A DNA stretch of 16,494 nucleotides from an uncultured Clostridia bacterium (GTDB taxonomy: Bacteria; Bacillota; Clostridia; Oscillospirales; QAKW01): NCBI GenBank assembly GCA_944387905.1, contig CALXGU010000013.1, forward strand, positions 1 through 16,494. The letters run 5' to 3'. Below are positions 1 through 7,181 of the stretch, piece after piece (the first letter of the stretch is position 1; every line of letters begins with the position of its first letter). A model generated the notes under the pieces. The model had not been told where the DNA came from. It saw nothing but the letters and a program-made list of their open reading frames with translations, and searched no databases. Made by a program: the position numbers and the translations under genes.

Positions 1-1917
1 ATCTGTTATAGCCATATTCTGCATAAGCTGATAGTCTGCAAGCGGATACTTGACTCCTGTCGTCTCATCGGTAATAACAGCAAACGGTGTTACTTCAGAA
101 CCGGTACCGGCAGAGGTCGGTATGGCAATAAAGTATGCCTTTTCACCCATCTTGGGGAAAGTATAAACTCTCTTTCTGATATCAACAAAACGCATTGCCA
201 TATCCATGAAATCCGCCTCGGGATGTTCATAGAGCACCCACATGATCTTTGCGGCGTCCATAGCAGAGCCGCCGCCGAGGGCAATAATGGTATCCGGCTT
301 GAATGCGGTAAGCTGAGCCGCGCCTTTCTTTGCACAGCCGAGAGTCGGATCAGGAGCGACATCAAAGAATGTCTCATGTACTATGCCCATCTCATCCAGC
401 TTGTCAGTGATAGGTTTTGTATATCCGTTTTCATAAAGGAAAGTATCCGTTACGATAAACGCTCTCTTTTTATTCATGACCGTCTTGAGCTCATCAAGAG
501 CAACAGGCAGACATCCCTTTTTATGATAAACCTTTTCAGGTGCTCTGAACCAAAGCATGTTTTCTCTCCTCTCCGCAACTGTTTTGATATTCAAAAGGTG
601 TTTTACACCGACGTTTTCACTGACGGAGTTTCCGCCCCATGAACCGCAGCCCAGAGTGAGAGACGGTGCAAGCTTAAAGTTATACAGATCGCCTATACCG
701 CCCTGTGAAGAAGGAGTATTGACAAGAATACGGCAAGTTTTCATGCGTGCTGCAAATTCATCCAGTTTATCTTTCTGGGTCAGGACATCAAGATATATAG
801 AAGAGGTATGACCGTAACCGCCGTCGGCAATAAGCTGTTCGGCTTTTGCAAACGCATCCTTAATATCCTTGGCTTTATACATTGCAAGAACAGGCGACAG
901 TTTTTCATGAGCAAATTCTTCGGAAAGATCAACGCTTGTGACCTCGCCTATAAGCACCTTTGTGCTCTCAGGCACATCAACGCCTGCAAGCTTGGCAATA
1001 GTAACAGGTCTCTGACCGACTATCTTGGCGTTCAAAGCGCCGTTTATGATGATCGTCTTTCTGACCTTTTCGGTCTCGTTTTTGTCAAGGAAGTAACATC
1101 CGCGCGCTGCAAACTCCGCCTTGACTTTATCATAGATCTTCTTATCAACGATGACCGACTGCTCAGACGCGCAGATCATGCCGTTATCGAATGTTTTGGA
1201 GTGAATGATCGAGTTGACAGCAAGAACGATATCCGCCGACTCGTCTATTATAGCGGGAGTATTTCCGGCTCCGACGCCCAAAGCAGGTGTGCCGCTTGAA
1301 TAAGCAGCTTTTACCATACCCGGACCGCCTGTTGCAAGGATTATATCCGCCTCTTTCATTACAAGGTTTGTAAGTTCAAGACTGGGAATATCGATCCATC
1401 TGATTATACCCTCAGGCGCTCCCGCCTCTACAGCAGCTTCAAGTACGATTTTTGCCGCCTCGATCGTAGATTTTTTAGCTCTCGGATGCGGGCTGATAAT
1501 AATTCCGTTTCTCGTCTTAAGAGAAATGAGAGTTTTGAAAATAGCGGTAGAAGTGGGGTTTGTTGTAGGAATAACAGCGGCAATAACACCGATCGGCTCG
1601 GCGATTTTTTTGATACCGTAAGCCGTATCCTCTTCCACCACACCGCATGTTTTTGTGTTTTTATATGCATTGTAGATATATTCGGCCGCATAGTGGTTTT
1701 TGATGACCTTATCCTCTACAACACCCATACCGGTCTCCTCAACAGCCATTTTGGCAAGAGGTATTCTTGCCTTGTTTGCAGCCGTCGCGGCAGCAAGGAA
1801 GATCTTATCCACCTGCTCCTGCGTATACGTTGCAAACTCTTTCTGTGCCGCTCTCAGCTCCGATAAAGCTTTTTCGAGCGTTTCAACATTGTCTACGATT
1901 GCGTATTCTTTAGCCAT
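1..1917 (-). CDS. adhE: Bifunctional acetaldehyde-CoA/alcohol dehydrogenase AdhE (partial, C-terminus outside window)
   Basis: AdhE reduces acetyl-CoA to acetaldehyde and then to ethanol, regenerating NAD+ during fermentation in the cytoplasm. I translated the minus strand from ATG 1917; the frame stays open for 639 codons to the window edge. The N-terminal aldehyde dehydrogenase half shows the catalytic cysteine in the context NGMICASEQS (Cys249) and GxG-type nucleotide-binding stretches. The linker follows, then the iron-type alcohol dehydrogenase half begins, with GGGSAMDAAK and PTSAGTGSEVTPFAV. The iron ligands known from Escherichia coli AdhE would lie beyond the edge and cannot be checked. 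A full-length family member has about 870 residues, so roughly a quarter is missing. The start is supported by GGGAGGA 8 to 14 bases upstream. It lies 92 bases downstream of rex on the same strand, so NADH-linked control by Rex is likely. Confidence 0.97.
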   Translation of the reverse strand, partial: MAKEYAIVDNVETLEKALSELRAAQKEFATYTQEQVDKIFLAAATAANKARIPLAKMAVEETGMGVVEDKVIKNHYAAEYIYNAYKNTKTCGVVEEDTAYGIKKIAEPIGVIAAVIPTTNPTSTAIFKTLISLKTRNGIIISPHPRAKKSTIEAAKIVLEAAVEAGAPEGIIRWIDIPSLELTNLVMKEADIILATGGPGMVKAAYSSGTPALGVGAGNTPAIIDESADIVLAVNSIIHSKTFDNGMICASEQSVIVDKKIYDKVKAEFAARGCYFLDKNETEKVRKTIIINGALNAKIVGQRPVTIAKLAGVDVPESTKVLIGEVTSVDLSEEFAHEKLSPVLAMYKAKDIKDAFAKAEQLIADGGYGHTSSIYLDVLTQKDKLDEFAARMKTCRILVNTPSSQGGIGDLYNFKLAPSLTLGCGSWGGNSVSENVGVKHLLNIKTVAERRENMLWFRAPEKVYHKKGCLPVALDELKTVMNKKRAFIVTDTFLYENGYTKPITDKLDEMGIVHETFFDVAPDPTLGCAKKGAAQLTAFKPDTIIALGGGSAMDAAKIMWVLYEHPEADFMDMAMRFVDIRKRVYTFPKMGEKAYFIAIPTSAGTGSEVTPFAVITDETTGVKYPLADYQLMQNMAITD

Positions 1918-2009
1918 TTGAAAATTTCCTCCCGTTTATTCTTTTCAATATGTTATAAGGCTTATTTATAAACTCAATTAATGATACCAGCCGGCGTTCG
2001 GCGTAAAAA

Positions 2010-2642
2010 TCAAAGCTTTTTATCCATTTCGGACTTAAGATGATTTGACAGTACAGCCAGTGATGATGCCATATTCTCGTTTTGTACCAAAACTCCGTAG
2101 GGCACCTTAAGATGTGCCGGCGCAAAATTCCATATCGCCAGTATCCCGTTTCGGGTAAGTATATCACAAACGCTTTGCGCTGACTCTGCGGGCACCGTAA
2201 TAACGGCAATTTTTATATTCAGTCTGGATATTATATCGGAAAGCTTGCTGAGCGCAAATATTTTTTTCCCGTTTGCGGTACCTTCCTTAAGATCAAACGC
2301 AGCCACAATATTCAGTCCGTATTGTTCAAAGCCCTTATACGACAATAGCGCTCTTCCCAGATTTCCCGCGCCCACGAGTATGGCGTCGTTTACATTATTC
2401 TGTCCCAGACAGTCTCTTATACCCTCTATCAGGTCGCCTACGAAAAAGCCTTTTTTCGGCACTCCCCTAGTCTGACATACAGTAGCAAGATCTTTTCTGA
2501 CCTGTACCTCATTAAGATTAAGAGCCGCCGCAACAGCCGCCGCGGATATATATCCGCCGCTTTCTGTCTCATTGCTGACAAGATAGTTCAGATAATAAGG
2601 CAGTCTTCTGAGAGTCTGGGTCGAAATACCCTGTATTTTCAT
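2010..2642 (-). CDS. rex: Redox-sensing transcriptional repressor Rex
   Basis: Rex senses the NADH/NAD+ ratio and releases its operators when NADH is high, switching on fermentative and reductive pathways. The 210-residue product has the family's usual length. Residues 1-80 form the winged-helix DNA-binding part (SGGYISAAAVAAALNLNEVQVRKDL region, including the typical Q-V-R-K-D helix), and residues 88-100 hold the Rossmann motif GAGNLGRALL (G91, G93, G96). The C-terminal helix (NLKSEMDKK-like) fits the domain-swapped dimer of known Rex structures. The ATG is preceded by AAAGGTGA. The gene lies directly upstream of adhE, one of the classic Rex targets, which suggests a self-contained feedback unit. 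No canonical Rex operator is obvious around either gene. Confidence 0.97.
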   Translation of the reverse strand: MKIQGISTQTLRRLPYYLNYLVSNETESGGYISAAAVAAALNLNEVQVRKDLATVCQTRGVPKKGFFVGDLIEGIRDCLGQNNVNDAILVGAGNLGRALLSYKGFEQYGLNIVAAFDLKEGTANGKKIFALSKLSDIISRLNIKIAVITVPAESAQSVCDILTRNGILAIWNFAPAHLKVPYGVLVQNENMASSLAVLSNHLKSEMDKKL

Positions 2643-2676
2643 TTATCAGTCACCTTTTATCGATATCGTTTTATCA

Positions 2677-2705
2677 ATTATACATTATCGGTTTAAATAA
2701 ATCAA
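2677..2705 (-). promoter_or_regulatory. Housekeeping-type promoter of rex
   Basis: On the minus strand TTGATT (2700-2705) and TATAAT (2677-2682) are separated by exactly 17 bases. The -10 is perfect. The predicted start lies about 30 bases before the rex ATG. Transcription may continue into adhE, because no terminator-like hairpin is visible in the 92-base rex-adhE gap. Confidence 0.75.
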
Positions 2706-2786
2706 GAAAAAAACAAAAATAAATTTCAAAACGTCGCATTTGATAAAATGTACAATACGCGCGGTTGAATTTTGTCAATTTTGCAC

Positions 2787-2818
2787 AAAAAAATAAAGCC
2801 CGAAAACGGGCTTTATTT
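2787..2818 (-). terminator. Rho-independent terminator of serC
   Basis: A 12-bp perfect stem (AAATAAAGCCCG with CGGGCTTTATTT) around a four-base loop lies 64 bases past the serC stop. Read on the minus strand it is followed by a run of T, as an intrinsic terminator should be. Confidence 0.9.
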
Positions 2819-2882
2819 TTCAAGTCAAATCAAATGTAAAATTATACATTTATATAATAATATACAAACGGCATTGTCAGTT

Positions 2883-3968
2883 TTACGAATTGGCTTTTTC
2901 AAAATCCTCGATAAATTTGATGAGCTTATCAATGCCCTCCTCAGGCATCGCGTTATAGATAGACGCGCGCATACCTCCGACTGAACGGTGGCCCTTGAGG
3001 TTCTGGAAACCTGCGGCGGCGCTCTCCTTAACGAATTTGGCATTTATATCGTCATCCTGAGCACGGAATGTTACGTTCATCATGGAACGGCACTGATGCA
3101 CAACGGGATTTTTAAACAGCTTGCTGTTGTCAAGACATGCGTATAGCTTATCGGCTTTTCTCTTGTTTATTTTCTGCATAGCCTCAAGTCCGCCCAGATC
3201 CTTTATCCATTCAAGAACAAGCTTGCAGATATAGATAGGATAGCATGGCGGAGTATTGTACATTGAGCCGTTATCAGCCATCACTTTATAGCTGCATACA
3301 GTGGGAACATAACCGGGCAGATCGTCAGTGAGCAGATCCTCCCTGACAATAACGATAGTAAGTCCTGCCGGCGCGACATTTTTCTGTGCTCCGGCATATA
3401 TAAGAGCAAATTTTGAGACATCTACAGGCTCAGAAAGAATGCAGGAGCTCATATCCGCAACAAGCGGAACGCCGTGAGTATCAGGGATATAATCCCACTT
3501 TGTGCCGAAAATAGTATTATTGAAGCAAATATGTACAAAATCGGCATCAGGACGCAGATCAAGCTCCTCCTGACGCGGAATACGTGTAAAGTTCTCGTCC
3601 TTAGTCGTAGCGGCAAGATGAGCATCGCCGTATTTCTGGCCTTCCTTATAAGCCTTGCCGGAAAACTGACCGGTAACCACATAGTCAGCCTTACCTGTTT
3701 TCATAAGGTTCATTGCAACGCTCGCGAACTGCAAAGACGCTCCGCCCTGCAAAAACAGCACCTTATAATTATCCGGGATATTCATGACTTCGCGCATCAG
3801 CTTTTCGGCTTCAACGATAATATCGTCAAAAAACTTTGAACGATGACTCATTTCCATAACAGACATGCCTGAACCTTTGTAATTCAAAAGTTCATCACGC
3901 GCTTTCTCAAGTACCGGTACAGGCAGCATGGAAGGACCTGCCGAAAAATTATAAATTCTGTCGTACAT
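2883..3968 (-). CDS. serC: Phosphoserine aminotransferase SerC
   Basis: SerC transfers an amino group from glutamate to 3-phosphohydroxypyruvate, the second step of serine synthesis; it uses pyridoxal phosphate. The 361-residue product has the usual length and begins with the signature YNFSAGPSMLP. GSGMSVMEMSHRS follows near residues 32-44, and the cofactor lysine sits in AGAQKNVAPAG (Lys196). The C-terminus has GHRSVGGMRASIYNA, a typical SerC motif. The ATG is preceded by AAGGAGA. Promoter and terminator both flank it closely, so it is probably monocistronic; the usual partner serA is not in the window. Confidence 0.97.
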   Translation of the reverse strand: MYDRIYNFSAGPSMLPVPVLEKARDELLNYKGSGMSVMEMSHRSKFFDDIIVEAEKLMREVMNIPDNYKVLFLQGGASLQFASVAMNLMKTGKADYVVTGQFSGKAYKEGQKYGDAHLAATTKDENFTRIPRQEELDLRPDADFVHICFNNTIFGTKWDYIPDTHGVPLVADMSSCILSEPVDVSKFALIYAGAQKNVAPAGLTIVIVREDLLTDDLPGYVPTVCSYKVMADNGSMYNTPPCYPIYICKLVLEWIKDLGGLEAMQKINKRKADKLYACLDNSKLFKNPVVHQCRSMMNVTFRAQDDDINAKFVKESAAAGFQNLKGHRSVGGMRASIYNAMPEEGIDKLIKFIEDFEKANS

Positions 3969-4007
3969 GACCTAAGTCTCCTTTTCATTCCTTTTTATGT
4001 GATTATA

Positions 4008-4036
4008 AGTATATACCAATTTTTCGTATAACGCAA
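4008..4036 (-). promoter_or_regulatory. Promoter of serC
   Basis: On the minus strand TTGCGT (4031-4036) and TATACT (4008-4013) are 17 bases apart. The leader to the serC ATG is only about 35 bases, too short for a T-box or other riboswitch. Confidence 0.65.
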
Positions 4037-4067
4037 TATTTTTGCGCACAAAATTTTCTCAGATACT

Positions 4068-4096
4068 TTACTTTCGGTCATTGCATACCGTATAAT
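4068..4096 (+). promoter_or_regulatory. Possible promoter of the PHP gene
   Basis: A perfect -10 (TATAAT, 4091-4096) has a poor -35 (TTACTT, 4068-4073) at the ideal 17-base spacing. It lies back to back with the serC promoter and 18 bases before the PHP start codon, so the transcript would have a very short leader. Confidence 0.5.
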
Positions 4097-4114
4097 ATAC
4101 ATGAGGTGATAAAA

Positions 4115-5047
4115 ATGAAGCTGTATGCCAACCTGCATTTACATTCCACGCACTCGGACGGACCGTATACGCCAAAGCAGCTTGCCTGCGTCGCCAGGGA
4201 CGAGGGCTACGGTGCGCTGGCGCTGACCGACCACGATACTGTAAGCGGCTGCGGTCAAATGGAAGCTGCATGTAATGAGCTGGGCATGAAATTTATTTTC
4301 GGCGCGGAATTTACCGTAAAGGAACCGCAACGCTTTCACATCGTCGGATTTGACTTTGACCCTGATTATAAACCTATGCGCGAGTACCTTGACCGACTGA
4401 GCGAAAAGGAGACGCACCAGACGCGCGTGCTGTTTGAACGCGCCATACAGGACGGCGGCATAAGCGGCATCACCTGGCAGGAGGTTTTGGATTACAACCG
4501 CGGGATAACGTGGCTTTGCAACAATCACGTTTTTGCCGCCATGAAAGCCAAGGGTCTTGTCAGACAGTCCGAATACATGGAGTTTTTCCATAAAAACTAC
4601 GGCGCAAAGCGCAGCACCGTAAAATCCGATATACGCCAGAAAACGTCGGGCGAGCTGATAGAGCTTATCCATAAGGCGGGGGGAATTGCCGTGCTTGCGC
4701 ACCCAAACAATCAGCTGCAGTACGTGCCGATGCTCATAGAACAGGGACTGGACGGGATTGAGGTTTGGCACCCCGATGTAAAAAAGGAGCAGCAGCTTGA
4801 GGCATTTGAACTGGCTCTGCGTAAAGACCTCTTCATTTCAGGAGGCAGCGACCACAGCGGACTGTGCGGAGGCTACTATGACTCATACCCGAGCCGGGAG
4901 GCGCTGCTGGCGAGCAGTCACTACATACAGCCGATGTCGGCAGGCACGACGCGCGAATTTTTCAACGAGCTGAAAACACGAAAAAAGGATTTAGAGCTGA
5001 GAAACCAATGCCTGAAAGACACCGCTTTTTATCATGCCTGTAAATAA
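4115..5047 (+). CDS. PHP-domain metal-dependent phosphoesterase
   Basis: PHP proteins are cytoplasmic phosphoesterases with a two- or three-metal site; the substrate of this one cannot be read from sequence. The 310-residue product carries the expected ligands in order: HLHSTHSDG (His8, His10, Asp15), TDHD (Asp39, His40), GAEFT (Glu65), an AHPNN motif (His196) and GGSDHSG (Asp246, His247). The order resembles stand-alone PHP proteins of the YciV/RNase AM type, but the exact function is uncertain. I chose ATG 4115 because GAGGTGAT lies just upstream; a GTG at 4106 falls inside that ribosome binding site. The gene is richer in G and C than its neighbours (38 of 60 bases at 4201-4260), which may point to a different history. 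Confidence 0.9.
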   Translation: MKLYANLHLHSTHSDGPYTPKQLACVARDEGYGALALTDHDTVSGCGQMEAACNELGMKFIFGAEFTVKEPQRFHIVGFDFDPDYKPMREYLDRLSEKETHQTRVLFERAIQDGGISGITWQEVLDYNRGITWLCNNHVFAAMKAKGLVRQSEYMEFFHKNYGAKRSTVKSDIRQKTSGELIELIHKAGGIAVLAHPNNQLQYVPMLIEQGLDGIEVWHPDVKKEQQLEAFELALRKDLFISGGSDHSGLCGGYYDSYPSREALLASSHYIQPMSAGTTREFFNELKTRKKDLELRNQCLKDTAFYHACK

Positions 5048-5071
5048 TGAACGGTAAATTATGCTATTGTA

Positions 5072-5100
5072 TTGACAAATATAATTTGTTATGTTAAAAT
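5072..5100 (+). promoter_or_regulatory. Strong promoter of tRNA-Ser
   Basis: A perfect TTGACA (5072-5077) and TAAAAT (5095-5100) are 17 bases apart, ending ten bases before the mature tRNA 5' end. Confidence 0.85.
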
Positions 5101-5110
5101 ATTCGGGCAC

Positions 5111-5198
5111 GGAGGGATATCGAAGCGGTCATAACGAGGCGGTCTTGAAAACCGTTTGCCCAAAAGGCACAAGGGTTCGAATCCCTTTCCCTCCGCCA
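5111..5198 (+). tRNA. tRNA-Ser (anticodon UGA), CCA encoded
   Basis: All arms can be drawn: acceptor GGAGGGA pairs with TCCCTCC, the discriminator base is G, and CCA is encoded. The anticodon arm GCGGT/ACCGT carries the loop CTTGAAA, giving anticodon TGA, which reads UCA and related serine codons. A long variable arm (GCC/GGC stem near 5158-5168) is typical of class II serine tRNAs. The T arm AAGGG/CCCTT has the loop TTCGAAT. The length of 88 bases fits. Confidence 0.97.
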
Positions 5199-5199
5199 C

Positions 5200-5237
5200 G
5201 TCGGAGCAAAGTTTACTTTGCTCCGACTTATTTTTTG
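5200..5237 (+). terminator. Rho-independent terminator of tRNA-Ser
   Basis: A 12-bp perfect stem (GTCGGAGCAAAG with CTTTGCTCCGAC) with loop TTTA is followed by TTATTTTTT. It begins two bases after the encoded CCA. Confidence 0.92.
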
Positions 5238-5467
5238 TCTACGACAGAAAATAAGCCATTGCCCGCTCCCTTGCTCCTCCTTTTTCGCAAAAAGTCACGC
5301 TTGGCGTGCCTGTTTGGCAGCAAGCACTCTCACAACGACTTGCTGTCGCCGCCGACTTTTTGCGTGTTACAAGACTCCTGATTCCACTGCCCAAAAACCG
5401 AAAATATCTTTTTTATATTGCTTAGACAGAGTCCGGAGTCAATTTTTGCTCCGGGCTTCTTTTATAT
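5227..5467 (+). other. Highly structured non-coding element downstream of tRNA-Ser (possible dispersed repeat or small RNA)
   Basis: No convincing gene lies here, but several inverted repeats follow each other. The first is 5227-5239 with 5243-5255 (13 pairs, one G-U, loop TAC). The second is a perfect 11-bp outer stem, CGCAAAAAGTC (5286-5296) with GACTTTTTGCG (5354-5364). It encloses a small hairpin CACGC/GCGTG (5296-5308) and a 9-pair hairpin GGCAGCAAG/CTTGCTGTC (5316-5347), together forming a three-way junction. A last stem at 5429-5458 is followed by a U-rich tail. One pair in the 9-pair hairpin is G-U as plus-strand RNA and would be a C-A mismatch in the complement, which favours plus-strand RNA. 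I see no clear separate promoter, so it could be read-through RNA from the tRNA, an independent small RNA, or a repeat. Confidence 0.5.
5429..5467 (+). terminator. Probable rho-independent terminator
   Basis: The stem GAGTCCGGAG (5429-5438) pairs with CTCCGGGCTT (5449-5458), including two G-U pairs, over a ten-base loop. It is followed by CTTTTATAT. It ends the structured element after tRNA-Ser. Confidence 0.6.
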
Positions 5468-5541
5468 AGTCTGAGATACCCATGTGTCAACGGCATCTTT
5501 TTGTTTGCCCCTAAACTTCATATATTAATAAAAGAACGCAT

Positions 5542-5580
5542 AATAAGAAAGTCTGATAAATCGGACTTTTTTATTATTTT
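5542..5580 (+). terminator. Terminator-like hairpin in the tRNA-Ser/mltG gap
   Basis: A 15-pair stem with two G-U pairs (5542-5556 with 5561-5575, loop TAAA) contains and is followed by T-rich sequence. No gene ends nearby on the plus strand, so it may be a back-up terminator for transcription leaving the tRNA region. Confidence 0.5.
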
Positions 5581-5702
5581 CCGTGATATTTTTTGATAAA
5601 AAGCAGATATCTATCCAATATATTAGAAAATCTTTTAAATTATCAAAAAAATTATTGTAACACTATTTATATTTTTTACACTTATAATATGACGATGAAT
5701 TG

Positions 5703-5816
5703 ATGTATCAGGGCTTGTGCGTATTTATCGGTGATTATATTTACAGCTTTGATATTAATGACAATGCAATTTATAATCAGAAGCTGAAAGTATTCGCATA
5801 TAAATATCGCCTGTAA
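5703..5816 (+). pseudogene. Possible gene remnant or small ORF, 37 codons
   Basis: From ATG 5703 the frame reads MYQGLCVFIGDYIYSFDI and continues to the C-terminus KVFAYKYRL, with alternating hydrophobic and aromatic residues that look protein-like. There is no ribosome binding site upstream, although a TATAAT lies at 5683-5688. I recognise no family. It stands alone in the roughly 500-base gap between the structured element and mltG, so a decayed fragment of a longer gene is the likeliest reading; chance is not excluded. Confidence 0.3.
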
Positions 5817-5881
5817 AATAACAACGCAGATAAATTCATCACTCTTTCAGACATAAAAATTCAAGCACGCTGTTATTTAAA

Positions 5882-5911
5882 AACGCCGGGTCCTTATACG
5901 GACCCGGCGTT
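5882..5911 (-). terminator. Terminator of mltG
   Basis: A 12-bp perfect, GC-rich stem (AACGCCGGGTCC with GGACCCGGCGTT) has a six-base loop. Read on the minus strand it is followed by TTTAAAT. It lies 78 bases past the mltG stop. The same palindrome may also act on the other strand, but the T run fits the minus strand better. Confidence 0.75.
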
Positions 5912-5989
5912 ATTCATATATTTACCGCATAACAGCAATACTTTATAAAATATTGCGGTTTTTATTGAGTTTATCGTTAAAACAGCAGT

Positions 5990-7045
5990 TTATTTCCAAA
6001 GACCTATTTCATAACAAGTAGCTACATGCTCTGCATAAGTTTTATTGTAGTAGAAGTTGCCTTGCGAATCTGTCACAAAATAATAATAATCCGTATCATC
6101 GGGATTCAGCACTGCATTTATCATATCCATACCCGGACAATTCACAGGACCTATCGGCAGACCGATGCATGTATATGTATCATAGGCATCGTACATAGCT
6201 TGAGTATATCCCGGCAGATCTCTGAGCGATTTGGCATATGAAGTTGTAGGATCAGACTGAAGCTGTCTGAGTGTTTGAGAATTCAGCCTGTTCCAGAACA
6301 CAGATGATACCTTTGTCATTGACTCGTCGGACAGTGCCTCCGCCTGAACAACAGATGCGAATGTGATAAGCTCATTAAGAGACAGACCCATATCCGCCGC
6401 CTTTGTAACTATATCCTCTGTCACATACCCCTGAAATGCCGACAGCATTCTGTCTACAATATCACGGGGGGTTACAGTATCGCTTCTGAACTCATATGTA
6501 GCAGGGAAAAGAAAGCCCTCAAGCTTGTACCCTATTTTTGACTGGTCACGGGCTTTAAGCTCAGACATAAAGCTGTAATTATAATCATAGCTGTCCGCAG
6601 CCTCCAAAAACTCCTGCGCCGTGCAAAGTCCAGACTTTTCAACTATTTGGGATATTTGCTCAACACTTTTGCCCTCAGGAACAGTAAACTTCACATACTC
6701 GATACGGTAATCAGGCGACTGAAGCTTTTGACACAGCTGTTCATACGACATCTGAGCGTTAACTGTATAGATCCCGTTATACCATACAAAGTCGGGGTAA
6801 TTTTTATGCAGATACCCCAGAAACCTTACCGCCGAGATAATAATGCCTTCATTTTCAAGGCGTACTGCGACTTCATTTTCAAAATCGCTTTTTTCAATGG
6901 TAAGAACGTATTCTATATCCTGCTGATGTTTTCCTGTCTTATCAAAATAATAAGGAAGATACTGTTTGATTTTTATCCCGCCGAAAATTCCCGCGGCGAT
7001 CACCAAGACAGCGGACACGCATCCGATTATAATCTTTTTTTTCAT
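5990..7045 (-). CDS. mltG: Endolytic murein transglycosylase MltG (YceG-like)
   Basis: MltG is a membrane-anchored enzyme that cleaves nascent glycan strands in peptidoglycan and is thought to set their length. The 351-residue product starts with a short lysine-rich segment and one membrane helix (about residues 4-24), so the rest is extracytoplasmic. A LysM-like subdomain (about 90-150, with YxFTVPEGKSVEQI) precedes the YceG catalytic domain. The catalytic glutamate is in ASVVQAEA (Glu236), and later motifs WNRL, LQSDPTTSYA and GLPIGPVNCPG are typical of the family. I chose ATG 7045 because AAGGAGA lies just upstream. A longer reading frame reaching 7471 would run through the promoter region and into the divergent ABC gene, and has no membrane-proximal logic. 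Confidence 0.95.
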   Translation of the reverse strand: MKKKIIIGCVSAVLVIAAGIFGGIKIKQYLPYYFDKTGKHQQDIEYVLTIEKSDFENEVAVRLENEGIIISAVRFLGYLHKNYPDFVWYNGIYTVNAQMSYEQLCQKLQSPDYRIEYVKFTVPEGKSVEQISQIVEKSGLCTAQEFLEAADSYDYNYSFMSELKARDQSKIGYKLEGFLFPATYEFRSDTVTPRDIVDRMLSAFQGYVTEDIVTKAADMGLSLNELITFASVVQAEALSDESMTKVSSVFWNRLNSQTLRQLQSDPTTSYAKSLRDLPGYTQAMYDAYDTYTCIGLPIGPVNCPGMDMINAVLNPDDTDYYYFVTDSQGNFYYNKTYAEHVATCYEIGLWK

Positions 7046-7077
7046 TTCATTCTCCTTACGGAATTTTTCATATATAC

Positions 7078-7106
7078 AGTATAAATTAAAGTAAAGATAA
7101 AAGCAA
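7078..7106 (-). promoter_or_regulatory. Promoter of mltG
   Basis: On the minus strand TTGCTT (7101-7106) and TATACT (7078-7083) are 17 bases apart, 32 bases before the mltG ATG. Confidence 0.65.
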
Positions 7107-7126
7107 CAGTTTAATATGTTTTGTGA

Positions 7127-7155
7127 TTGAAATGGCTTGACAAATGGTTTATAAT
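7127..7155 (+). promoter_or_regulatory. Promoter of the ABC exporter
   Basis: TTGAAA (7127-7132) and TATAAT (7150-7155) are 17 bases apart. A perfect TTGACA at 7137-7142 is only seven bases from the same -10 and therefore cannot serve as its -35. Confidence 0.75.
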
Positions 7156-7181
7156 ATGAACAATAAAGGCAGGTGTGATAT

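Noticed and set aside
223..1866. Several plus-strand reading frames and one minus-strand frame opposite or within adhE
   Set aside because: They are shadows of the continuous adhE frame, which matches the family throughout.
2770..2790. TTTTGT-N9-ACAAAA as a Rex operator
   Set aside because: The spacing is odd-numbered and unlike the known site, it lies far upstream of the rex -35, and it overlaps the T run of the serC terminator.
5091..5469. Two overlapping plus-strand reading frames of 83-96 codons
   Set aside because: One runs straight through tRNA-Ser and its terminator, the other through the stem-loops behind it; neither has a ribosome binding site or protein-like composition.
7137..7155. 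TTGACA seven bases before TATAAT as the exporter promoter
   Set aside because: The spacing is far too short; TTGAAA at 7127 gives the correct 17 bases.
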